Positions 15,458 to 39,235 of a stretch of DNA of 64,000 bases are shown here, in pieces. The DNA comes from Trichoplax sp. H2 (taxonomy: Eukaryota > Placozoa > Uniplacotomia > Trichoplacea), in NCBI GenBank assembly GCA_003344405.1, contig NOWV01000183.1, positions 62,001 to 126,000 on the forward strand, given 5' to 3'. The translations under genes were made by a program, and so were the position numbers. Under the pieces are notes generated by a model. That model ran no database searches and was not told where the DNA came from. It saw nothing but the letters and a program-made list of their open reading frames with translations. Positions within the stretch are counted from its first letter, which is position 1. Every line of letters begins with the position of its first letter.

Positions 15458-16400
15458 TTACAAGGTATCCTCAGAGCCAACATCACCATGCGGTTGTAAT
15501 CCACGCTCCAACATGGCTTGATTTCTAAGTTTGGTTTCTTCATCTCTGCGCTGTAGTTGTTCTCTTTGAGCATCCAATATGTCTTCGATGGAGACTTTTT
15601 GTAACTGCGTTAAGTCTTTTTTGTCATCCTAGGTAAGATTACAGACAAATGAATTCGTTGTTGGATGTCAAAGCTACAGTAGATTAGTACTTGCACATGT
15701 TGAAATGACACATGACATAGTTAAGACACTCCTTGCACTATAAATCTACAATGCAATCTAAATCAAAACAGGCTTTGGCTAGTGGTGAGCGATGCCAAGG
15801 AAGGTCGCTGTTATCAATGCTGTAAGTCAGCAAAGGTTTGGTTTGGTACTAATTTATATAGTAACTTGGTCGAAACAAGCTTATTTGTTTCACTATTATT
15901 AGCAATAAATCTGTAGAGCTCACCATTTCGCCTAAAATGGCGACATTATCGCCTCGTATAACAAATAAGCCTCGAGGGATATCACCATACTGTTTACCAA
16001 CATGAATCCTTTCTATGGTATCTTGAAGGACTAAATTAGCTAATAAATAGAAATTGAAAGCATCATCAACTCCTAATCATTCTATCAATCAACAACGTCT
16101 TATTACTTCAAAACTCATCTCTAGGTACAGCTACTTTTTCTTACCAAATTGGTCAACACTTCTTAAAAAACCGATCAGAGTTCGACCATCTTTCAAGACT
16201 ATCATTAACTTTTCTATCAATGAATCCAATTTAGCTTGCAGTTAATTATTAAAACATTAACATAGCACTCTACTACAGCAGTCATCCATGCTAAGTACTC
16301 TGATTGCTCCTCATCGGAGGTCGAACAATAAAGTCAACTTACTATCAATATCCGACATCAAATTAGCAGTATATGCCAAAACACTGTCTAAATCAGCCAT
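15458..16400 (-). CDS. LSM1: U6 snRNA-associated Sm-like protein LSm1
   Basis: Four exons on the minus strand: 16343-16400, 16145-16234, 15924-16039 and 15458-15628. Total 435 nt, 144 residues; all splice phases agree and the donors are good (GTAAGT, GTAAGA, GTGAGC). LSm1 is the defining subunit of the cytoplasmic LSm1-7 ring, which binds oligoadenylated mRNA 3' ends and promotes decapping in P-bodies. Visible: the Sm1 motif with [18 protein letters not shown] (residues 32-49), the central block [20 protein letters not shown], the Sm2 motif [11 protein letters not shown] (77-87), and the LSm1-specific C-terminal helix starting [17 protein letters not shown]. The C-terminal tail differs from vertebrates. 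Human LSM1 is 133 aa, so the length is normal. It is convergent with the FAXC-like gene. Family assignment is secure; only the exact first Met rests on local sequence. Confidence 0.95.
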
Positions 16401-16850
16401 GTTTGTTACGCGATAGCAATAGCAGTAGCTACAGTGATACCTTGACAATTTTCGAAGCGCAACACCTAAGCAAAAGCAATTACTAGAACCTTAGTATCCA
16501 CGTCGCATCGACCAAATCTCTCAATTCCACAGGGCAGTTTGGGCTAGTTTTGACCAGATTTCCACTTTTGAGCTGATGTTCGTGGCGGAGTGGAAGATAG
16601 ACGACGATAGCAAGGTTTGGCTGATGTGCATGAATGGATCATTTCTTGACAGTGCCAGTACGAGACTACCAGTATGTTTTACGTTATTGTATAGCCATAC
16701 TAATTCGACACCCTTGTTGTGCATCCTGGCAATGTCTGTCCGTGTACAGAGTTTACCTTACCTCGATAGGGGATCGCTGTGGTTTTTCTGGTCATTCTAC
16801 TATACTGTAGCACTGAAACCGTCGACTGTACTGTACAAAACCAAATGGTG
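16401..16850. other. LSM1 upstream region
   Basis: The 5' flank of LSM1. A short GCAATAGCAGTAGC tract lies just upstream of its ATG (about 16405-16425). The 97-codon frame at 16576-16869 (+) runs directly into the 301-bp duplication, has no domain and is not called as a gene. Confidence 0.4.
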
Positions 16851-17452
16851 GGCATCCTGGCAGCCATGATCGACTTTCATCATTCGTCGTCAGTCTACTG
16901 TATGATTACAGAGGTATGGTACAGTTAAAATGACCAGCAAACACAGGGACTAGACATTCTTAGACTGACGCATAGACTGATCGACCATGACTCGAAAGTC
17001 TCCTTTAGTAGTTACTGCAACGTATGAGAGCTATTTCAACGTCATTTCAAGATAATTTACAGTGTTGTGATACGATTACATCTCTAATAATTATAATCAG
17101 CCTAATCGATGACCGGTAATTGGCAGGAGAATGGCAGCAATCCATCAAGAAGGCATCCTGGCAGCCTTGATCGACTTTCATCATTCGTCGTTAGTCTACT
17201 GTATGATTACAGAGGTATGGTACAGTTAAAATGACCAGCAAACATAGGACTGGACATTCTTAGACTGACGCATGGACTGAATGACCATGACTCGAAAGTC
17301 TCTTTTAGTAGTTACTGCAACGTATGAGAGCTATTTCAACGTCATTTCAAGATAGTTTACAGTATTATGATACGATTACATCTCTAATAATTATAATCAG
17401 TCTAATCAATGACCGGTAATTGGCAGGAGAATGGAAGCAATCCATCATCTAG
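16851..17452. repeat. Tandem duplication, two copies of a 301-bp unit
   Basis: Unit 1 (16851-17151) and unit 2 (17152-17452) are near identical. Both begin GGCATCCTGGCAGCC, contain CATTCGTCG and GACTGACGCAT in the same order, and end with GGCAGGAGAATGG followed by CAATCCATCA. I noticed only about a dozen single-base differences, so the duplication is recent or homogenised. No coding frame runs through both copies. Confidence 0.9.
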
Positions 17453-19017
17453 AAGGCTCTTGGAGAAAGACGGCTGACTTACGCTGCCGTAGTAACGATA
17501 ACAGAAGTATATTTAGACTCGTGTCATGGCTCATGTTTTGTAGGGTACACTACCAAAAGGCATCCAGGTCGTATGAAAACCTACAGTATGTGGACTGATG
17601 CACAGTGTACAGTGTACAGTACAACGTCGATCAAGTACTGTAGCCAGATCCTGTTTCCACGGTTTCCGTTCGAGCATCGAGCCTGGCGTCTGCGTTGGAT
17701 GCGCTCATGGACTCCGCTGGACTATTCTACCAGTAATAAATAGAGAATTGAATTTAAAACGCTGCTAGTAATTGATCATGTCAATAAAGAGACAAAAGTA
17801 GAAAGCCTACACCGAATCTACAGTAACACCCGACGCTTTATACCAAGGATACCTGCTTTCACGTATACTGAAAGGGATCGATGCAAGCAATAGACAGTTG
17901 GAACATGTTTTAAAGCCTTGCCACTGCTTTCAACGTTATCCATACCATGCACACGAGTAGGTATCTTGCATAATTTGTGTGTACGAATTGTTTTCGTTGC
18001 TTGCTCAATGAATAGTCAGAATAGTTATTCTCCATCTGCAATCACTGTTTCTAATCTTTAGCCTTCAGTGTGACCAAGCTGTAGAGAAGCGTGTATACTG
18101 TACAATCTTTGCTTGAATATGGTTCGACATGAATAAATTCTGCTAGAGCGTACAGAATAAACATTCCACAAAGTCGCTCGCCTACATCAAGAGCTCAAGG
18201 CAACTAGCAACCTCAAAATCCACATCGAATAATTATATCGTATAGCTATTTCCTTCCAAAGAATATTACGGTACGTCAAAGTAGATATAAATTGTATAGT
18301 GTACAAGGTTAAGCATAGAATCTGCCAATCGACACCGTTGATCTATGATTGACATGACTTCGACAGAGCGCTTGATTAAGAGTGAGTCCTTTTTCCGTAG
18401 TCACAACGTAATAAAGCTTAAGCAATGCAACATTTCATAACTTAGTAATTGAATTGAACGTTAGCTTTGCTGGAGGAAATTAACGAACAATATTTGTGCT
18501 TTATTTTGCAGCAATGGCAACTGTATTCCTTACATTTTAATTGCATGCTCCATCGTCACGTTTCAATGAGATCATCGCGTCAAATGCCTACAGGATCGAT
18601 TTATCATAAATGGCCAATAGCTAACATCATCAGTTTGTCATGAACTAGATTATAATAATTCTTGGATAATAATTGCTTATAAGCAGCCCTGGAAATATTA
18701 TAAAATTCGGAATGTTTGACTAAATTAAGAATTGCAGCGATCGCAATAACATTCATCTTTGAAAGTTTGTAAAGTTTCAAAAATAACTAGTCTTCTTGCC
18801 TTCTAAATCCTCGAAAGAGCATTACTCACTGGGATTTCACTATCCTTGATACAAAAAAACAATTACCTTTTATAATTATTTCCGCAAAATTAATTTCCTA
18901 TCTATCAGTGTCAAACCTGCTGGCTTTAATTTAAACTCACCTTTATCTCAGTTTTTAAGTTACGATCCACCTATTTTTACATGAATCGTTTATAAGGGCT
19001 AACAACATTCATTTAAA
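17453..19017. other. Upstream region of FBXO41 homologue
   Basis: No coding region is supportable. A small cluster of ACAGTGTACAGTACA-type sequence occurs at about 17599-17625 and GTACTGTAG at 17635. The rest is ordinary AT-rich DNA leading to the FBXO41 start at 19018, and may hold its promoter and 5' UTR. Confidence 0.4.
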
Positions 19018-22000
19018 ATGTTTAATTGTCCTAAATGTGCTAATGGCCCTCAATTTGACTCTTTGCTGGGGTTAAAATATCATTTAGAAAGTTATCATCC
19101 ACATGGCTATCCTTCTTCTCCCCAATATGGTCAAGTTATACCGTCTTCACAGTATACACCCCCGAATAATCATTCTCTACAGCAGACTTCACCTTCAAAT
19201 CTATTATCATTATTTCCAAACTCACCAACATATTACAGTAATGATACAATAAATGGAAATAAGTTTGCTACAAAAGATAGCCTTCAGCAACATCATGACA
19301 CTGCAATGTATACTTCACCTTATCGTAGACATCAAGGTGATGATATAGCAAATGCTTCTAATCTAACTCCAACGTCGTTGCCTACAAGCAAGCAAATGCA
19401 CTCCTTGCAAGGATTTTATCCTCTCCATTTCGCCAGCAGCCCATTTTTAGCATCCAAAATCTCAACTAATCATGCCTCTTCGCGATCCGATTTTAGTTAT
19501 CGTCAATTCACTCCTTTAGATGATCATCAATACAAGCTCTCCAATGTCCTCGATAAGAGCATGCAATCTAAACAAGAACTGTTACAGCTACAAAAAGTAT
19601 TAGACCAACGTAATTATCAACTAGTAGAGATGAAAGCTGAACTAAAATTAGCAAAGTTAGAAAAGAATCGACTAGAAAGTGAAAGAAGTTACATGAAGGC
19701 AGAAATTGATGCAAATGAAGCAGTTATTAACAAATTAGAGCACAAGTTAAGCCGGCGAGAAAGGTTTGAATTGTTATAAAAATATAGGCTGACTCACTTT
19801 CTGTAATGTTCTGTGGTCGTTTCATGCATTTTTTTATTTTATAAATTAGAATGATTAGATCATATTCTAATAGTATCTATAAAATTTTTCGGTTATAATC
19901 TTCAAGTGATGCTCATAAGAGGTTTTGCAAACTAACAGAATGTAAAGCCAACCGATATAAATCAATCAATTATTATGATCTGTTTATGAACCAATAAAGT
20001 AGCAGTGAAAAACGAAAGCAAGCATATTTACATTTATCGTAGCATCCTACAAAAATGTAGATAGTGCTGCATGTATAACTGTAGAAATACTATATTATCA
20101 TTTTATAGCTGTTGTTATATATGAAATGGACAGCTAAATAACGTCTAGATTTTATCTGCTTGCTTATTAGGGAATTTCAAGAATTGGAGAGGAAGACTAC
20201 CTTTCGCAACGATGTGGCTCAAGGAAGAATTGTACCTGAATCAACATACCGATATTCAGCTTCTCCGTCTGTCGGTGGACCAATGCAGCAAACTTTTCAA
20301 AGACAGAGTCGTCGTAGCAGTATTAGAAGTTACAAGCATGATGATATTCAAGTATCCAGCAATAGTGGGGGCAATAATGAAGTTGCTACGCGAAAGATAT
20401 CCCATGATCAAGGTTATGCTCCATTGGATGAGTTAGTTCATGCCGCCATGACTAGTAGGAGGCAGTCCAGCGCAAGTAAACAGTATCAAAGTGATGGTGA
20501 TAGCTCAAGGAGAAAAACACCTACATCAGATGAGCAAGCACACCCAAATCAGCTCACTATGTCTCTTCCAAGTAGTAATTATGAAATAAATCAGCTAAAT
20601 GATGATCAATCGACAGGCAGTTTAATAATGAGCGAAGTTATGCTTAGAAGAAATATGTCAGCTGGTAGTAAATCAGAATTTGATGGCTATATCGCAAGTC
20701 CGCACGGAACTCTTTCCTTACCCATAGAAGACATTGACGATTTACCTTGCGAACTGGATCCTCAAGCTGAAGTCAATTTGGCGAGCCGCACAGGTTCAAC
20801 TAGTGAACATGTTAGTTTAAGACTATCAAGACATAACAGCAATACTGGGAAGTCTCCAAGAGGTAGAATAATTCATAAGATGCGGTAGTCTATTTTTTCC
20901 TCCTCCTCTTTCTTAACTATATAATTATCGTTATTACCCAGTCCTTAACCGGTAGTTCATACTTGAGCTTACGTGTATATCATTTTACTCTTAACAGCTC
21001 TGTTTCAATTATTACTTGTTAAGTGGTATTTGAATTACTCCGTGTATCTATGATCATGACAATCTTATGTAGCAATCGTCTGTACTAGCTGTCGGACTAT
21101 AACTTATGTTGTATATATATTTTTAGATTCGTATTTAGCAAGGAACATTCATAGGACGCCCAGTAAAGCCTCTAGTATATATCGACATGAATCCAATAGA
21201 TCAAATCGATCACAACGGGTATCATTTAGCAAGACATTTTCCACTAGTCCCAGTTTACAACGGCAAATTTTCCATGGTGACACCATCGGTAAATTACTTG
21301 GCCGATTTGGCCAAGATCAAGTTACATCCTCATTTGTAGCTATATTTTCCTATCTTGGGATTAAGGATAAATTAAAGGTTTCAGAAGTTTGCCGCTTTTG
21401 GTGGACAGTTAGTCGTCATCCCTCTTTATGGTCAAATATTCACTTAAGAAAAACTCGCGTTTCTTTTGAGGTAATTCTACTAACTTTGCAGTTCTTATTA
21501 AAAAATCAAACCGTATTTGTTAATATTAACTACAATTATAATTGGCAAGGTTTAATGAATGAAACCAAACTTACATGCTACAATCTCGTTTCTAATAATA
21601 CTTAATTGTAATTTTGATGACTGGCTAATTCTTAGGCATTTGTAGCGATGAGTAATTGGGCAACACAGTTGGAAACTCTAACAGTCGAAGGTTAGACGTG
21701 ATTATAGATAGTAGTTTTGCGCTGCTGATAGTGCTGGGATTCTTAAATGCTTGATATACAGTCATATTTCAGTACCCCAAATCTATCTAATTCTATAGCT
21801 TTTGCTAAACTGTTAAAGATACCATGTTTCGATGATATACATGTAGTTTACACCCTTTACTCAAGAATCTTACGGTGTAGCCGGCAGAAATAAATATGCT
21901 TTAATTTCCGAACTATACTTATTGCTAGATATTAAGCCTAGACGTCGATTAGTTGATGAAGAAGAAAATGATTACAAAAAAGCTATGACGTACGTATGAT

Positions 22001-24084
22001 TGCAAATATTATGATCGCCTAATTGATCGTCCGTAGTAAAGTCTACTTCGATTGTCATGTAATACTTGAAATTCTTCTCAACACTAATGATTATTTTAAT
22101 CGCCTTTTGGTTTGTATTATTGGCTATAAAACTAATCAATAGTCTAATTTTTAGAGGGTCTCTTGAGAAAGGGCTGAGTAAGTTATTAAAAGCTTCACGA
22201 GGAAATATAATATCCATCAAAATTATTAATTGTGGTCATTTAGTGACTTCAAAGTAAGTTTCTTTAAGTTTAATATAATTATAAAATACATACCTTTACT
22301 AAGTAGATAGTATGTCATCTTGTTAATACTTTAGGCCATTAAAAGTCATTGCCTTAATCAGCTCCATTTACTAAATTTTTATTTCTTATTTCTTTCCTGG
22401 AATGTTTAAGCATGTTTAAATTAATGGCGAATTACTGCAAAAAAATAAAATACTTAGCCTATATTTACTGTATGGATGTTCCTGGAAGGGATCTACTATG
22501 GACATTTGGCAGTACTTGCAAAGATATTATCGATTTAGCTATACTACCCCATCCATCAAGGTAAGCAAACGCGCATATTGTATTCCAAATGCTGAAAAAT
22601 AAGTTACGATAATGTGTAGTTGAGACTTTGTAACGACATTTTGGTATCATCTGATAACCTAATTTATCACGTCCGTAGTGCAAATGCTGAACAATTCAAT
22701 AATTCATGCCTTCATGTTATTGGTAAAAGTTGGCTTCAATTATCTTCGCTCAAGATCGGCAGTCCAACAATATCAGACAGAGGATTGATAGCAATTGGTA
22801 TTTATAAAATTTTTGTAGTCACATACGTAATGCGTTCCCAATCATACTTGTAGTATATTCATCGTAGTAATTTGCCCTGGATAGCAAATCATCTATTTTA
22901 CCGTAGTCACATGAGGTTCACACCTAATGTGAATATTGAAAATTTTTTGTGAAATATTTACATGTACATATAAATTTTGTAAATTCAACTTAGCTTTATT
23001 TTATCCATTGCAATTTAGCCGTCGAATGTAAGAAATTAAAGCATTTACGGTTAGATCGCTCAATGGAACTGTCATCAGAAGTTGCTGAACAAATGTGCAA
23101 TTTTGGATTAAAGAGTATTGAGCAAATTGAATTTACCAATACACCAATTTCTCATGAAGCTATTCGTCATTTTGCAGGTTCGTGAATATATTACATTCTT
23201 ACTAGTTAAACCATCCCCATAAATTTTAAGCTGTGAGAATTGATCAATACCCAAGCTTATGTGGTCCATTATATAACTCAAAATTTTGAATTAATTACCT
23301 TATATTCTAGTTCTTACAAATATCTCTGTCTAAATTAAACGTACCGTATGTTTCCAGTGATTACATAATTATATACTATTTCTAATAGTGTACATCTACA
23401 TAAGATCAGCATGTTAGTAAATAACTCTTAGGTGAAGTTAAAGAATTCAATTATGTAAATTACTTTAAATGTGAATCGTAATGAGAATTAATATAAGAGC
23501 CATAAAATTAATCATACTTTAGCGTATAACCTGGATCAATGACTCTTCTCAAGGCACATTCATGAACTTATTCACTAATCGCTCAAGCTAATAATGCCTG
23601 GCAGCATTTAATAACTTAATAATAGTTAATCCATAAAGCAAGAATTAGTTAATAAGTGTATTAACCGTCAAATATCGCTATTCGTGGTGACGTGTTTTTT
23701 TAACCTTGCATTAGAAAAATGTGGTAAGATTAAAGCGATCTTGATCCAATTATCTATCGAAGACTTCTTCGAAGACATCCACGAAAGTGTCTTTATCGAA
23801 GAATATAATAACATTATCGATAATCTTTTGGTAAGCAGAATATTTCTAGCTCACATAGCATCAACGTACACATTAACTTAAATTAATCAACAGTAGCTAA
23901 TTAATACCATTGACTTATCACTAATCATGATTCAACAATCCTTTATAGTACTAATTTATCACATTGTAATAGCTAACGATATACTTTGATACCTTTTGCC
24001 TAGGTCATGAAACGAGAATTTATTGACAGTAAACAAATTATTATTAAGGCGGAAAAAGTGCCATTACTTACTCCTTATCAGTAA
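19018..24084 (+). CDS. FBXO41: F-box only protein 41 orthologue (zinc finger, coiled coil, F-box, LRR)
   Basis: Eleven exons: 19018-19763, 20171-20862, 21127-21470, 21636-21690, 21929-21989, 22155-22253, 22411-22560, 22679-22797, 23019-23177, 23715-23830, 24004-24084. Total 2622 nt, 873 residues, very close to the human protein (about 875). Order of parts: an N-terminal C2H2-like finger (C4, C7, H22, H27), a Ser/Gln-rich linker, a coiled coil at about 180-250, a low-complexity Ser-rich region, an F-box near 545-590 (EVCRFWWTVSRHPSLW) and degenerate C-terminal LRRs. Diagnostic FBXO41 blocks are SLEKGLSKLLKASRGNI, SCLHVIGKSWLQLSSL and IKAILIQLSIEDFF. F-boxes bind Skp1 in SCF ubiquitin ligases; mouse Fbxo41 is a neuronal protein. 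Exon 5 is taken from 21929 because that acceptor aligns with the family without a gap; one at 21881 would add 16 residues. Exon 3 could instead start at 21139. Donors GTTTGA, GTTAGA and GTTCGT are weak. Confidence 0.88.
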
Positions 24085-25229
24085 CAAATCTAAGAATGAT
24101 TGAAAGGACTGTACAAATGACATTTAATTAACAAGGATCCAATTCTAAGGATAACCCGTTTCATCTTGCAGCAATTGAGAGAATAAGAAAAATCGTCCTT
24201 ATTTTGTCATGTGATATTAACGTTACGTTGTATAGCAGTAGTTTCTTTTCGTTGATCTCTAAACTGGATTGAAATGATGCGCTCGAGTTGTAAACTCAAA
24301 ATGTCCTTTAATATATTCTGTATCTAAACTCTGGTAATGTAATATTCTGAATTCCTTGTCTTTTGAAGAAACAACTATAGCCACAACTAGATTTGTTGTC
24401 TCTTTATATGCATAAAATTTTATTACAGCGAGCGAAAAAATTGCAAAATTTCAATGCAAGCTATTACCTACTTTTATTAATGATAGGTTTATAATTTAAA
24501 TATTTTAGATAGTTCGGAAAGCACTGTATATTGTTGCAAATTAGATTAGATTGTCACTAAAAGCCTTCGAAAGCGAAAAATTTGCTTTAAATCGAACTAT
24601 ATCCTTTAAAAATTCTTTCCAAATGCCGATTTGCTTAATTTAAAGATCTGTATAAATCTAATAATACCTTTACACCCAATAAATAAATAGTGCTAAAGAA
24701 CGAATAATCTTCGTCCTTCTTCCTTTGTAACGTTTTCTTGTTGCAGCATTTAAGCCTATTATACTTCTCCTGTGCATGTCGTGTATTTTTTTCTATTCTG
24801 TACAATTGCAATTTAACATTATATTCAAACGATAATATAGACTTAATTAAATTGCATTACAATCGTAAAATGCCATGGCGCTGTTCATTGTTCGTTGCAA
24901 ATAAATTCTTGCATTACAAACCTTGATTCATGATATGCCTAAAAATGCTATCCTTTCTAATGCTACAAAAGATAGATTACCTAGATACTATAAAATAACT
25001 GGTTATCTCCAAATACTCTGATATTATAAAATTCTGAATCAATTTCGTTAATTTGTCTCTCGCTCTAGTAAGTTATAAATAGATATCGCAAATAATTGCC
25101 ATATCAAAGCTAACAAGCTTTCAAAGTATGTAAATTGCAAAATATTTAATATGCAATATAAATAACTGACAATGTGGAACTATCATTCAATTCCCATTCA
25201 TCAAAGCCAGGTGAGGCTTCAATTATAAA
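24085..25229. other. Convergent 3' flanks of FBXO41 and CCDC186 homologues
   Basis: Between the two stop codons. There is no coding frame of note. AATAAATAAATA near 24678-24690 could serve as a poly(A) signal for the plus-strand gene. The 62-codon frame at 24738-24926 has no recognisable content. Confidence 0.4.
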
Positions 25230-36409
<11,180 letters not shown>

Positions 36410-37189
36410 AATAATGTATCTATCCGTGTCAATGTTATACTACTCTTCTGCTTAGGCTTTGAATGTCTAATTGAATGGTACTAATGTGTTGAAAAAAGCA
36501 ACAACATCGTTGATCGATTGTGTTTTAAAGGCTGAACATTTTACCGATCCCTTGGATCGATGGTCAATTTGCGTTGGTGAATAGAAGATGATTGTAATTT
36601 TATGATGACAAGGATACTATAATCAGTCTGGTGAGGACAAGGAAGCGTACAACTTGTTCCACCAAAGTACACGTCTAGGATCCAACGCGTTTATCTTCTA
36701 TCACTACAATATGAAGAGAAAAAAAAAGCCAATAAAGCAAAAGTAGTCAATGGACCACCTCGCTATAGCTGACACCAGATGATGACTATGATGTACTGAT
36801 CGATTTCAAGCATTCTTAATCATAAAGTGTCCATTTAGCGTGGAATTGTATGGATACTAGGTTCAAAGTAGCATTGGCAAAGTAGTACAGTAAAAGATCA
36901 CCTTGACAGTATGGCCCAGCATATTATCCAATAGGTCAATGATGACACGATTTCAACCTTTCAACCATGGACGTTACAACTGGCTGACTGGAGACTTCCC
37001 TTGGTGGCTAGGTTGTAACGTTTCTACGTCTATTGCAGGCTGATTTTGAATTAAAATAGGAAAGTAGGGCTAGATGAAAGAGATCAATGTCTTCTGCAAG
37101 AACTACCACAGTATTACTTACTTATTATGATGATTTTAATATTAATTATTATTGTTATGATGATGATGAATTGTTGAAAGCCCCCTGGC
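36410..37189. other. Upstream region of CCDC186 homologue
   Basis: The 5' flank of the minus-strand gene. No coding frame is recognisable. A run of A residues lies at about 36719-36727. It probably contains the promoter and 5' UTR; no core element can be named with confidence. Confidence 0.35.
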
Positions 37190-38040
37190 TAGCCAAGCAG
37201 CAACTGACGGGGCCTGTTCACTGTCTACAGTACTATACTGTACACTGTACAGTACAGTTCGATTCCAACATATGTACTGTACACTGTAGAGTACATACTG
37301 TATCTCTACTGCACTACCACTTTCAGTAACTCTACTGCAATGGACAGCAGTAATGTTCACTCATACGGTCTACACTACTCCAATCTGTCTTACTCCAGTC
37401 TACAGAATGACCACAGAGATAGAAGAAAACCTGGATGAGAAAGAAGGATGAAAATGATCAAAAGGGGGGGGCACTTTTCCAAGCGTATGGTATTGATGAA
37501 TTCTTCTTCTGGCGACCAGTATTGCAATTAGTACTGTACTCTCAGGGTATAGTAGGCCACACATTTCTACAGTACAGTATTCCAAGTCAATGACTTCGCG
37601 GGTACCGTCTAGTATACAGTACAGTACAGTGGATGGTCATATGAACTATACGATAATTCGACGCACGTAAAAGAAAGAAACAACGCTGGCTGGCTGACCT
37701 ACAGTACAGTAGTACTGTAGAAGTTGCGGAAAAAAAATCACTATGACACTGTACAGTACCATGGACTACTCATACTACAGTACTGTTCATATCCAGTAAA
37801 AGACAAGAAATGCTTGCCATTTCTTCTCGGCACTGCCGGTCTGGAACTATTTTTGTACAGTATACAGTTTGACATATTTACATTTTGGACAGTAATACAG
37901 TACTGTTCCTATCCAGTAAAAGAGAAGAAATGCTTGCCATTTCTGTACTGTACTGCCGGTCTGGAACTATTTTTGTATACAGTATGCCATATTTACAATT
38001 TGTACAGTACAGTACAGTATAGAAGATAACTCGACGCACG
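37190..38040. repeat. Palindromic TACTGTACAG-type repeat island with nested tandem repeats
   Basis: Dense in TACAGTACTGTAC, ACTGTACAGTACAG and related self-complementary words. Inside it, a segment at about 37781-37900 is repeated at 37901-38020 with a 120-bp period (TACTGTTC..ATCCAGTAAAAGA followed by AGAAATGCTTGCCATTTC). A longer block starting TCGACGCACGTAAAAGAAAG (37658) recurs at 38031, an offset of about 373 bp. Open frames here (for example 37724-38029) are translations of repeat DNA. Confidence 0.8.
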
Positions 38041-38652
38041 TAAAAGAAAGAAAGAACGCTGGCTGGCCTGGTAGAAGTTGCAGAAAAAAATCACTATGAC
38101 ACTGTCCTGTACCATGGACTACTCATACTACAGTACTGTTTATATCCAGTAAAAGACAAGAAATGCTTGCTATTTCCGCACTGTACTGTATCCCTATCAT
38201 TTTTCTGGTCTTGCGACAGTAGACACTCGACACTGGACAGTATTGAAGAAGACCAACACCGTTTTTACCTCCATGCTAATCATTCATGGACGGACAGACC
38301 CTTTTCGGACTGGTCTCGTCAAAACACTGTTTCAAACACTTTATTAGAACACCACTTTAGTATGCAAACAGTCCATTTTCAAGAAACTGCATTTTTTCTT
38401 CAATTCAGTAATATTAGGTTAAATCGAATTATTCGTCAGTATGTAGTAAGTTCTGCTTGCAATCAGCTATATAAGATCATAGATGCCATTTAAATGAATA
38501 CCAGTGATTTCGAAAACAGCCACAGAAGATCCATACTAATAGTCAGTAGACTCAGTACCGTATGCAGTTTTCTGAGTACCGTAAAATATTGATTGGTAGT
38601 TTCCCCAATTATTATTTGGTGTCAAAGTTGTGTTCAGTCGACCAGAGTGCAA
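38041..38652. repeat. Second copy of the 373-bp block, then unique DNA
   Basis: Continues the second copy (AAATCACTATGACACTGTCC, then the third copy of ATCCAGTAAAAGACAAGAAA near 38144) to about 38190. From there to 38652 the DNA looks unique. A 108-codon frame at 38167-38493 has no recognisable domain. Confidence 0.55.
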
Positions 38653-39215
38653 AGAAAGTAGAATCCAAGTTTATTGGAAGTTTAGCAGCTTGATTTCTAC
38701 ACATTTCATTTCATTACACAATATACTGTACCCAAGTCACCGTCCTCACAATCAATGTGAGCTTGTCCATGAAGAAATGGCATTGTTACTAGAAAATAGA
38801 CTCATATACTGTACTGTATATAAATACATATTTGTTAACGACACCTTAACATACAGACTGTACTGTAGGTGCAGTATACTGTACAGTATGATGGATATAT
38901 TGACATACTGTACAGCATACGTACTGTATAATGTGCAGTAGCAATGATGAAAAAGGCTATAATGATCTTTGAAGATCATTTGCAGCAGCTACTTTAACAA
39001 ATAAGACTTTTATCGTACAATCTAACTCCTTCCATGCATAATGTTATGTACAGTACAGTACAGTAAGACTCAAGGCGTAGTCTTAACGAATGCTCAAATC
39101 GCTCCTTACGTCTACGAGTATTTATTAACTATTTAACTGTAACCCAAGTTACCTAACAAAAGCAAAAGTACAGTATGGCGCTCATCACGTACATCGAATC
39201 AACATAAAACATACC
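38653..39215. repeat. Duplicated block A plus block B, left of an assembly gap
   Basis: Block A (38653 to about 39050, starting GAAAGTAGAATCCAAG) is repeated almost base for base at 39236-39610. Block B (about 39060-39215, starting GACTCAAGGCGTAGTC and ending CAACATAAAACATACC exactly at the gap edge) is repeated at about 41211-41361. ACTGTACTGTA words are frequent. Confidence 0.85.
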
Positions 39216-39235
39216 NNNNNNNNNNNNNNNNNNNN
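39216..39235. other. Assembly gap (20 N)
   Basis: A run of 20 N. Its left edge coincides with the end of block B and its right edge with the start of the second copy of block A. Confidence 0.99.

Noticed and set aside
16576-16869. 97-codon plus-strand frame upstream of LSM1
   Set aside because: Runs into the 301-bp repeat, has no recognisable motif and no splice context.
21881-21928. Longer version of FBXO41 exon 5
   Set aside because: A TAG acceptor at 21879-21880 keeps phase, but the extra 16 residues interrupt an otherwise gapless match to the family; the acceptor at 21927-21928 is preferred.
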